From the IMG/VR virus record IMGVR_UViG_3300031972_000193, positions 1 through 22,015 of that record: a DNA stretch of 22,015 nucleotides. One strand, given 5' to 3'. Source of the DNA: a virus. The translations under genes and the position numbers were made by a program. Below the pieces are notes generated by a model, which saw only the letters and a program-made list of their open reading frames with translations, was not told the DNA's origin and made no database searches. Numbering within the stretch: position 1 is the stretch's first letter; every line of letters starts with the position of its first letter. Below, piece by piece: positions 13,121 through 19,402 of the stretch.

Positions 13121-14448
13121 TAGATTGCCTCAAATATGTCCATCAGTTCACGCATATTTTCTACACCTTTCTTACGAGATGATTTGCCGCCTGATATTAA
13201 TTCTATTCCTGATTTTGTTTTGTTTAAGTTAAAAGCGCCTGCACCTTTAGTTGCAGCAGCAGTCATTACAAACTCACCATCGCTTAACATTGCTGGTATG
13301 TCATCCGAAGTGCCAGTTCCAGGGCCTGCTGATTCTCCACCATCACGCATATCTAATTCTCTTACTGCTGCTATACCGCCTTTATTAAAGTATTGCCTGT
13401 CAATTGGGCCACCCATAGCAGCAAAGACTTCAGGTGAGAAAGACTTAGGAGCTGCTGAAAGACCAAACTCTTCTCTAGTTCCGCCTGTGCCTAAAGTATT
13501 GGCCATTGAATATCTGCCAAGCGCATCCATTGTTACTTCTGGAGTCTGTGATAATCCACCTGCTCTTTCTTCGGCTGATTTTTTCGTAGCTTTACCTAAA
13601 GCTAAGGCTAGAGCAAACATTTTAGGATCCATGCCTCCACCTTGATTATTGCCTCCAAGAAGACTTCCTAAACCTCCACCACCAAATATTTTTTCAAGAA
13701 AGCTGCCGCCTCCTCCTTTACTTAAATTTGATAATGCACTTCCTACAATATTTCCAGAATTATCCATTATTCCTGCTTCTTTTAATTCCCCAGCTGTAAA
13801 AGTTTCACCAGTAACAGAATCTACATATAAGCCTGTAGGATTTCCTGCTTCATCATATTGCATTTCAACACCAGGCTGTTGACCACCCATACCACTAAAC
13901 AAGCTACCTATACCTGATCTTATTGATGGACCTATAGTTCCTCCAAAAATACCTTTTTTTCCAACAGCAGGGTTAAAGAAATTTTTTAAACGAGAAAATC
14001 TGCCAGTTGCTGCTCCACCAGCTGCGCCTGCACCACCAGCTGCGCCTGCTCCAGTCATAAAATTAAATCCTGTAGATAAAGCTCCACCAACTCCAGGTAT
14101 TGCTTTTAACATTCCGCTAACAGCTGGTCCTAATCCTGGTATAAACATACTTGCTACACCCAATACAGGTGCTGCTTTCTTAGCTACTTTTTTAACTGAC
14201 TTAAATGTTTTCTTAAGCCAACCAAATTCAGGTTGACCTGTGATTGGATTAATGGACATGCCATTACCAACAGTATATTCATTCGGAGAAAGGCCTGCTG
14301 CCTTCATCTCTTGCTCTATGCGTTGTCTTGTTTCTTGGGATATAACAGGTGGTACTACCATTTCGCCTTGAGCGACGTGAGCCATATACTGATCTTCGTC
14401 TCTACCTAAGCTTGCTATTCCTTGTCCTGAGTTGTCTATTCTATTCAT
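13120..14448 (-). CDS. Virion-associated Gly-rich protein with DGEFV motif (442 aa)
   Basis: Recognisable phage structural motifs at both ends: MAHVAQGEMVVPPVIS near the N-terminus (22-37) and SDDIPAMLSDGEFVMTAAAT near the C-terminus (about 382-401). Both are seen in many uncultured phage virion proteins, whose exact role I do not know. The middle is Gly/Ala-rich, with a basic helix (KKTFKSVKKVAKKAA), a hydrophobic glycine-rich segment (PVLGVASMFIPGLGPAVSG) and loops of pure Gly/Ala. The hydrophobic part could insert into a membrane during DNA entry, but it may simply be flexible packing. It lies 15 bases downstream of the oxygenase gene and is fused by TAATG to the next gene. Confidence 0.65.
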   Translation of the reverse strand: MNRIDNSGQGIASLGRDEDQYMAHVAQGEMVVPPVISQETRQRIEQEMKAAGLSPNEYTVGNGMSINPITGQPEFGWLKKTFKSVKKVAKKAAPVLGVASMFIPGLGPAVSGMLKAIPGVGGALSTGFNFMTGAGAAGGAGAAGGAATGRFSRLKNFFNPAVGKKGIFGGTIGPSIRSGIGSLFSGMGGQQPGVEMQYDEAGNPTGLYVDSVTGETFTAGELKEAGIMDNSGNIVGSALSNLSKGGGGSFLEKIFGGGGLGSLLGGNNQGGGMDPKMFALALALGKATKKSAEERAGGLSQTPEVTMDALGRYSMANTLGTGGTREEFGLSAAPKSFSPEVFAAMGGPIDRQYFNKGGIAAVRELDMRDGGESAGPGTGTSDDIPAMLSDGEFVMTAAATKGAGAFNLNKTKSGIELISGGKSSRKKGVENMRELMDIFEAI

Positions 14449-14463
14449 ATTACAATTTTACCC

Positions 14464-15198
14464 TTAATTCGCTTCGCTGTTAATATCTTCTTCTATAGAT
14501 GTTAACCAAAAAACCAACAAATATCTATCTCCTTCCTCTACTGCTAGTCCTCTGTGCATGTGTGTGTAACTAGGAAATATTAGTCCGCTACCTGTAGGTA
14601 ATGGCTCTATAACTCCTTTATTTAAAAATTCTGTGCCTCCGCCCTTGTAATCTCCTGTGTTTAAAGGGACTACAATACTAACATCTGAGCTGGCGTCATG
14701 GTGCCAAGCTCCTTGTTTTTTATTCTTTAAGTTGTAGTTAGCTATCTGTATATTGCCGCCTGTAACATGACGATTCCATATACTTAGTAAGATTGGATTA
14801 ATAAGTGAATTAACTACGTGCATCAATGAATCGTAGAGTTCTGGGCATTTTTCACTAAGAACTATCTCTGGTATCTGTCTTAGTTCATCTTCTTCTGGAT
14901 TAGGTACAAATGAAAAAGATTTTGTCATATTATCTATTTCATCTAAAAGTATTGTACAAAACTTTTTTGAAAACAAAGGAACTGTATAAACATCTTGTAA
15001 AGGTTGCTTGACAATATCTTGTAGTGGTAATTCTTCTGGATCGCCTAGACCTTGGCTTTTGTAAAATTTAATTATATTTGGAAGTGATGCTTTTGCTTTT
15101 TCTAAAGTATCTTGGTCAACAAACCAATCAGCAGGAAATCCAAGCAACAAGTTTTTTAACTTGTATTCTTCTTGTTCTATTACTTGTTTTGCCAACAT
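14464..15198 (-). CDS. 2-oxoglutarate/Fe(II)-dependent oxygenase (244 aa)
   Basis: A dioxygenase with the prolyl-4-hydroxylase-type fold in its C-terminal half. The facial triad is visible: WHHD gives His166 and Asp168, and THMHRG gives the distal His215. Arg225 (EEGDRYLLVFWL) is the expected 2-oxoglutarate-binding residue. The core double-stranded helix strands SIVVPLN, GGGTEFL, GSGLIFPS and YLLVFWL are in the usual order. The N-terminal 110 residues are helical and unassigned. Such enzymes hydroxylate protein side chains, nucleobases or small molecules; the substrate here is unknown. It is embedded between structural genes in the late run, so a virion protein or lysate component is a possible target. 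AGGA lies nine bases before the ATG. Confidence 0.85.
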   Translation of the reverse strand: MLAKQVIEQEEYKLKNLLLGFPADWFVDQDTLEKAKASLPNIIKFYKSQGLGDPEELPLQDIVKQPLQDVYTVPLFSKKFCTILLDEIDNMTKSFSFVPNPEEDELRQIPEIVLSEKCPELYDSLMHVVNSLINPILLSIWNRHVTGGNIQIANYNLKNKKQGAWHHDASSDVSIVVPLNTGDYKGGGTEFLNKGVIEPLPTGSGLIFPSYTHMHRGLAVEEGDRYLLVFWLTSIEEDINSEAN

Positions 15199-15216
15199 AT
15201 AAAAATATCCTAAAAT

Positions 15217-15555
15217 CTAGGTTACTGTTACATTTACTGCTATATTGCCCTTTGTTATAACAGAAACAGCACCTAAAGAAGCTGTAGCTTTAAAACCATT
15301 ATTGGGTGTATTAGGAGTATGTAACTGAGTCCAGCTGTTTCCTATGTAAACTTGCAACACGCCTTGAGAAGTATTCCAAATTACATCACCTTCTAAAAAG
15401 TTTAATTGCGCAATCTCTGTTTCGTTGAACTGCGGCGTTCGATTTGGGTCGAACTGTCCTAAGTTTAACTCAAGAATCCTAACTAATCTATTAAAAATTT
15501 CAGCAGACATCTCTCCCTGAGCAAGCGGGAGGCTGGTTGGTAGTAATTTTGCCAT
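15217..15555 (-). CDS. Small virion-module protein (112 aa)
   Basis: Not recognised as a named family. The first half is helical (GEMSAEIFNRLVRILELNLG), and the middle has GDVIWNTSQGVLQVYIGNSW, a beta-rich pattern I associate with small proteins next to tail genes in phage genomes. The C-terminus is beta-like and small-residue rich (FKATASLGAVSVITKGNIAV). It is fused by TAATG to the 618-aa gene, so the two are made together; this supports a tail or neck role without proving it. Its stop is 18 bases from the oxygenase start. Confidence 0.6.
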   Translation of the reverse strand: MAKLLPTSLPLAQGEMSAEIFNRLVRILELNLGQFDPNRTPQFNETEIAQLNFLEGDVIWNTSQGVLQVYIGNSWTQLHTPNTPNNGFKATASLGAVSVITKGNIAVNVTVT

Positions 15556-17411
15556 TATCTTCTGCCGTCTGGTTTAATATCTAACCTAGTAGCTCCTAGT
15601 CTCCATCCTACGTTATCGTTACCATCTGAATCGTCATCTGACTCTACTCTAAATACAGCTTGACGACTTCTTGCTCTAAGACTTATTTGTCCAGTTGATG
15701 ATCCTACAGAGGATGTAGAGCTGGTTGACAAAGATTCTCCAGGATTGTTTCTAGTTTTTATAACAAGATTTACCTTACCTGAATCTGAATTAGCTAAGAA
15801 TTTTAAATCTGGGAACATTCTTTGTATGTAAGCAAATTGTTCGCCTTCACCAACTTCAAAATCTGAACTTTCTATAAATACGTTAGTCATAGGGTTGCCA
15901 TCATCGTTAAACCCGTCTTCTTGTTCAAACAAGTAACCGTTGTAAGTAGCTCTAGGATAGTCTTCAATACCACTATCTAACCAAGCATGTCTTTCTAATT
16001 GTCCGTAATACCAAACATTATCTTCGTAGTTATAGATAACGTATCTATCTATTTCTGTTGCGCTTGAAGAGCAATAAAACCATCCTACCTCAGATTTTTC
16101 AGTAATCGTGAAAGCATGTACTTTAAAGGATTGTTCGTAATTTATATCTCCAAATACATAATTATGAACGTTGCAAGGTAATTTTTGTACGCTACCTGTG
16201 TAAGAATAAAAATTAGTTGAAGACATCCAATAAATAGCTTGTGCTGAAGTAACAACAGCTTTAGGCCCTATAAGACCAGTACCTTCATTAATTAGGTTAA
16301 CCGCAAATGTAAAAGGTGGCCCAACAAATTGCATACTATACAAAGCAGTATCAGTCCAAATAAGTATTTCTTGTCTAGATTTAGTAGCACCAATAATAGA
16401 AGAACCAGAAGATAACCTTAAATCTCCAGCAGTATTAGTAATCAATGGTTGAAACTCTAAATCATTTTCTTGGTCACTAAAAGATATAAGCATAGGATCT
16501 ATAGTTCCTGTCCTTGCTCCACCTGATACTGGATCTGAACCTAATACAATTAAATGCCTATCTTTTTCAGAGGTAATAACTTGTAAGCCTACTGTTGGTA
16601 CTAAATTAGCTCCAGAAATAGCTGAAAGATTTAAAGCTCTTGTTTCTAAACCATTATTTTCTACCCATCTATAAACACCTCCAGCCCTAGGATTTATTAT
16701 AAGATTTTCTCCAAAATGGTCATGTGTCCAAAGTCTTAGCTGGTTAGTAGCAGATAGTGCTGTAGTAGAGCCAAAAGTACCTTCTCCCCAAGTTCCAGAA
16801 CTCCATCCAGTACCAGTTATATATACATCCAAGCCTACATTTATTTGATAAACTCCATCTACTGCGGAGCCTCCGTTACCAGAATCAGAGCTGTTGGCCG
16901 TAACAATACTACCGCTAGTATCTTTTGCAACAAATGTATAGGTGTTGGTTGTAATAGAAGTAATCTGATACTCTTGGTTTAAAACATTTGCTGTTATTAA
17001 ACCTCCTAAACTTACAGCGTCTGAGAAAGTAACAAAATCATTTAATACTGCACCATGAGCATTATCAGTAGCTGTTATAGTAGAGCTGCCATTAGTAGCA
17101 GAAAAAGTAACGCCATTAGTCGTAGTCTTTCGTATGGGGGTAACATCTGAGTAACTATCTCCTTCTCTTATATAATATTTAAAAGTAGTGCCTAAACCCA
17201 AATATTTTGTACCTCCTAAAGAAGTCCAAGCGTGTAAAGCCCTACCAGTTCCTAAATAAGAATTTGATCCATCTTTAGACCAACCTCCAAACTTTTCTGG
17301 CCTGCCTTTTCTAAAACGTACAAGATTTACATCAAACCAACCGCCTGTATTATCGTATTCAGTTCCTTCTCTGTTTATACCTGGATTAAATAAAATCTTG
17401 CTAAGAGGCAT
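15555..17411 (-). CDS. Putative tail/stabilisation protein (618 aa)
   Basis: The N-terminus (INREGTEYDNTGGWFDVNLV, then RFRKGRPEKFGGW) is characteristic of a phage structural family annotated as tail or stabilisation protein; I think of it as resembling the P22 gp10-type head-closure plug, but this cannot be verified here. The rest is beta-rich with many Gly/Thr/Ser/Asn turns, short repeats of the kind NGVTFSATNGSSTITATDN, and no membrane segments or signal peptide. It follows the lysozyme stop by three bases. The C-terminal segment DNVGWRLGATRLDIKPDGRR is compact and charged. It likely forms part of the portal-tail connection or tail tip. Confidence 0.6.
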   Translation of the reverse strand: MPLSKILFNPGINREGTEYDNTGGWFDVNLVRFRKGRPEKFGGWSKDGSNSYLGTGRALHAWTSLGGTKYLGLGTTFKYYIREGDSYSDVTPIRKTTTNGVTFSATNGSSTITATDNAHGAVLNDFVTFSDAVSLGGLITANVLNQEYQITSITTNTYTFVAKDTSGSIVTANSSDSGNGGSAVDGVYQINVGLDVYITGTGWSSGTWGEGTFGSTTALSATNQLRLWTHDHFGENLIINPRAGGVYRWVENNGLETRALNLSAISGANLVPTVGLQVITSEKDRHLIVLGSDPVSGGARTGTIDPMLISFSDQENDLEFQPLITNTAGDLRLSSGSSIIGATKSRQEILIWTDTALYSMQFVGPPFTFAVNLINEGTGLIGPKAVVTSAQAIYWMSSTNFYSYTGSVQKLPCNVHNYVFGDINYEQSFKVHAFTITEKSEVGWFYCSSSATEIDRYVIYNYEDNVWYYGQLERHAWLDSGIEDYPRATYNGYLFEQEDGFNDDGNPMTNVFIESSDFEVGEGEQFAYIQRMFPDLKFLANSDSGKVNLVIKTRNNPGESLSTSSTSSVGSSTGQISLRARSRQAVFRVESDDDSDGNDNVGWRLGATRLDIKPDGRR

Positions 17412-17414
17412 TTT

Positions 17415-17885
17415 TTATACATGCTCCCAGTCTTTACCTTCAAATAGCAAAGCTTCAGCCTCTCTACGTCTTATAAGGCCTTGTAAAACTTTTCCGCCAG
17501 CTTTGTTCCAGCGCTTAATTTGGTTTGGGACATCTTCCCAATCTTTATTGTTAATTTTCTGTAATAAAGTTGATGAATTAAAGTTTGATGGCCCAAGATT
17601 AAATACCCAAGCAACTAACGCATCAAATTCATTTTGTTTAAGATCTGTTTTAACCATATCATTTATATAGCCTTCATACTCTTCCATTTCGTGAATTAAT
17701 AAATCTTCTGCTTCTTGTGTAGTTATGCACATTCCACCATGTACAGGCTTTCCTTCATATTTTGTAGAGCCATATCCAATTGTCCAAACTCCTGCTGCGC
17801 ATTTATAACTTACTGCATGTCCATTTTCTACTGGACAACCTTCAAACTTTTTTATAAGTGATAAACCTTCTTGTGAAATTTTCAT
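17415..17885 (-). CDS. Phage lysozyme, GH24 endolysin (156 aa)
   Basis: A muramidase that cleaves peptidoglycan at lysis. The start is the ATG at 17885 (MKISQEGLSLIKKFEG), preceded by GGGGAG; the longer open frame would overlap the nuclease gene. Catalytic Glu15 (KKFEG) and the AGVWTIGYGST block with Thr35 are clear. The position of T4 Asp20 is occupied by Cys29 (SYKCAAG), a replacement known in several GH24 enzymes. The Glu-to-Cys spacing is 13 residues rather than the T4 spacing of 8 to its Asp, owing to a short insert (PVENGHA). No signal or SAR segment is present, so it needs a holin, and a candidate lies two genes upstream. The C-terminal NQIKRWNKAGGKVLQGLIRRR is typical of the family. 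Confidence 0.92.
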   Translation of the reverse strand: MKISQEGLSLIKKFEGCPVENGHAVSYKCAAGVWTIGYGSTKYEGKPVHGGMCITTQEAEDLLIHEMEEYEGYINDMVKTDLKQNEFDALVAWVFNLGPSNFNSSTLLQKINNKDWEDVPNQIKRWNKAGGKVLQGLIRRREAEALLFEGKDWEHV

Positions 17886-17886
17886 G

Positions 17887-18267
17887 TTAGTAATCTCCCC
17901 ATACTTTAACTTTTTTACCACCTTCGTAGGCAACTGCGTGCCCTTCATCAATAAGCATTTGACAAATATCTTCGCCATCTTTTGTATAAGGGATGCCCAA
18001 TATTCTGCCATACTTACCTTTTCCAAGTGATTTTATTTTCAATTTGCCAACACAAAGTTCTTTTAGTCTTTCTTTTGCAGCAAGCCCTAGTTTTTTTTCT
18101 GCTAGATCTCTTGTGCGTGACTCTGGTGTGTCAATGCCTGCTAATCTAACTCTTTGTTTATGTAGCTTAACGTCAAATCCTAAATCTAGAATACAATCAA
18201 AGGTATCGCCATCAACAATTCTATCTAATGTCGCGTTGTAAACAAAAGCATCTGGTGCGTTTGCCAT
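17887..18267 (-). CDS. Staphylococcal-type nuclease (SNase/thermonuclease, 126 aa)
   Basis: A calcium-dependent OB-fold nuclease cutting DNA and RNA. Residues matching the S. aureus active site are present: Asp21 (IVDGDTF), Arg41 with RLAGIDTPESR giving Asp46 and Glu49, and Arg88 (GKYGRILG). The C-terminal MLIDEGHAVAYEGGKK is also typical. There is no signal peptide, so it acts in the cytoplasm or at lysis rather than being exported. It is one base from the lysozyme gene and has AAAGGAG inside the preceding small gene, so it belongs to the lysis cassette. Likely jobs are degrading host DNA for nucleotides or thinning the lysate; neither is proven. Confidence 0.92.
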   Translation of the reverse strand: MANAPDAFVYNATLDRIVDGDTFDCILDLGFDVKLHKQRVRLAGIDTPESRTRDLAEKKLGLAAKERLKELCVGKLKIKSLGKGKYGRILGIPYTKDGEDICQMLIDEGHAVAYEGGKKVKVWGDY

Positions 18268-18432
18268 TTATTTCTCCTTTGCTTTACCTATATTTAAAGC
18301 CAACATATCAATAAATTTGTATAGTTTGCCAACCCAAACGTCGTCTTTAGGTGTAGAAGTAGATGCTGCAATTAAGCTTGAAACAGTTACTATTGTTGTA
18401 ATCCAAACTACTATATTAGTTAAAAAATCCAT
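18268..18432 (-). CDS. Candidate holin, 54-residue single-span membrane protein
   Basis: The frame encodes MDFLTNIVVWITTIVTVSSL, then a short linker (IAASTSTPKDD) and a soluble tail (VWVGKLYKFIDMLALNIGK) ending AKEK. One N-terminal membrane span of about 20 residues with a charged C-terminal tail is a small-holin architecture. Similar tails (KLYK-IDLLALNIGKAK) occur in my memory in small proteins of marine phages. AAAGGAG precedes the ATG at good spacing. It lies between the spanin pair and the nuclease/lysozyme genes, and the lysozyme lacks an export signal, so a holin is needed and this is the only candidate in the window. The stop abuts the nuclease start directly. Confidence 0.75.
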   Translation of the reverse strand: MDFLTNIVVWITTIVTVSSLIAASTSTPKDDVWVGKLYKFIDMLALNIGKAKEK

Positions 18433-18477
18433 ATTTTTCTCCTTTGTGAAAATTAATGGTCTATTGATTTTAGCAGA

Positions 18478-18849
18478 TTATTCGTCTGGTTTGTCAATTG
18501 TTACCTTTCTATAGTAAACAACTACTTCTTTAAGTTCATTTATGTAACGTTTTAACTCTTGCATGTTATAAGCCATAAGCTCGTAATCTGGAATAGACAT
18601 GGCTACAAATACTAATTGGCCTTGATCTTTTTCTACTCTTTCTAAAAACTCTTCAATGTTTTTATCAGATACTACATACCAATAGGGTTCTTTAAGATCT
18701 ATCTCCCTAGGCATTATAGGTTGAACTATAGTTCTTTCTACAGGCTTGGTTAAAACTTCTATTTGTTTAGTCGGAATCAGGCTGCAACTGCAAGCCATCA
18801 TCAAGATCATCAATGTTGCGACTGTCTTCTTCAATGCTATCAAATACAT
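18478..18849 (-). CDS. Putative o-spanin-like lipoprotein (123 aa)
   Basis: An N-terminal basic-hydrophobic signal (LKKTVATLMILMMACSC) with a lipobox-like MMA-Cys20 points to a lipoprotein anchored in the outer membrane. The mature part is a short Pro-containing stretch (LTKPVERTIVQPIMPREIDL) followed by mixed alpha/beta sequence ending in a helix (MQELKRYINELKEVVVYYRK). It is larger than classic Rz1 proteins, so it may be a spanin-type partner or a separate late lipoprotein. Its start lies 83 bp inside the end of the i-spanin-like gene in another frame, the arrangement typical of Rz/Rz1 pairs. AGGAA precedes the ATG. Membrane fusion at lysis is the inferred role. Confidence 0.65.
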   Translation of the reverse strand: MYLIALKKTVATLMILMMACSCSLIPTKQIEVLTKPVERTIVQPIMPREIDLKEPYWYVVSDKNIEEFLERVEKDQGQLVFVAMSIPDYELMAYNMQELKRYINELKEVVVYYRKVTIDKPDE

Positions 18850-19162
18850 TTTTCGTTCCTTTGTTTACCCTGGGTTCAATAAGTCCAGGCTTAGCTGCTG
18901 CTAATTTAGTTAAATCATGCCTTTTAAATATGTCAAGGTACCTTGTCATTTCTTGTTGTATCTCTTGATTACGGCCTTGAAGCTCTAACAAACTGGTAGC
19001 TTGCAAAGCAAAATCTTTTTTTATGGTAGCAATAGTTTCTTTTTGTGTTTCTACAGCGCCTTCTAAAACTTGATTATTAGTTTTAAGAGTAATATTTTCA
19101 TTGTAAAGCCAATAAGAACTAAGTCCTAAAACCAATATAATACCTATTAATACTTGTTGCAT
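18767..19162 (-). CDS. Putative i-spanin (Rz-like, 131 aa)
   Basis: An uncleaved N-terminal membrane anchor (VLIGIILVLGLSSYWLY) is followed by a coiled-coil-like periplasmic region (about 25-85, with LKTNNQVLEGAVETQKETIA). The conserved-looking end HDLTKLAAAKPGLIEPRVNK is one I associate with Rz-like proteins of cyanophages and other marine phages. The very C-terminus is acidic (DDLDDGLQLQPDSD) and is encoded over the start of the lipoprotein gene. GAGGAA precedes the ATG, which is fused to the previous stop (TAATG). With the overlapping lipoprotein it would span the periplasm and fuse inner and outer membranes after peptidoglycan is cut. Confidence 0.75.
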   Translation of the reverse strand: MQQVLIGIILVLGLSSYWLYNENITLKTNNQVLEGAVETQKETIATIKKDFALQATSLLELQGRNQEIQQEMTRYLDIFKRHDLTKLAAAKPGLIEPRVNKGTKNVFDSIEEDSRNIDDLDDGLQLQPDSD

Positions 19163-19401
19163 TATAATTCCTCAATAATGTAATTAAGTCCACCAGAGCT
19201 GCGATACTCTATTTCCCTGCCTTCTTCATTGCGAAATTTTAAGTGGTTTTCTTTTTGGACTATAATTTTTTTTGTAATGTGAATGGTGTCATCTGAATCA
19301 CCGTACTCTTTATTAAAAGATACAGTAATTTGATATCTAATTTTAAATTTATTCCATATCCATTTAAAGATTAATAACAGAACATTTTTAAATTTACTCA
19401 T
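19162..19401 (-). CDS. Small conserved-looking phage protein (79 aa)
   Basis: Function unknown. The N-terminus is basic and partly hydrophobic (FKNVLLLIFKWIWNKFKIRY), which could lie on a membrane surface. The remainder is beta-rich: ITVSFNKEYGDSDDTIHITK, then KENHLKFRNEEGREIEYRSS and GLNYIIEEL. I recall similar small proteins near lysis genes in marine phages but cannot name a family. It starts one base after the cyclase stop and is fused by TAATG to the i-spanin-like gene, so it bridges the signalling pair and the lysis cassette in one transcript. Confidence 0.65.
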   Translation of the reverse strand: MSKFKNVLLLIFKWIWNKFKIRYQITVSFNKEYGDSDDTIHITKKIIVQKENHLKFRNEEGREIEYRSSGGLNYIIEEL

Positions 19402-19402
19402 T

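Noticed and set aside
13136-13882. Plus-strand open frames of 169 and 77 codons opposite the Gly-rich 442-aa gene
   Set aside because: Proline-rich products are what the reverse of glycine codons gives; no Shine-Dalgarno, and the minus-strand gene has recognisable motifs.
17886-18026. Longer form of the lysozyme gene starting at 18026
   Set aside because: It would overlap the nuclease gene by about 140 bp in another frame, and the added 47 residues are unlike a signal anchor; the ATG at 17885 has GGGGAG and begins the conserved domain.
18467-18497. Minus-strand TTGACA (18492-18497) and TAAAAT (18467-18472) before the holin candidate
   Set aside because: The spacing is 19 bp, too long for a good promoter, and TTGACA lies in coding sequence; chance in AT-rich DNA is likely.
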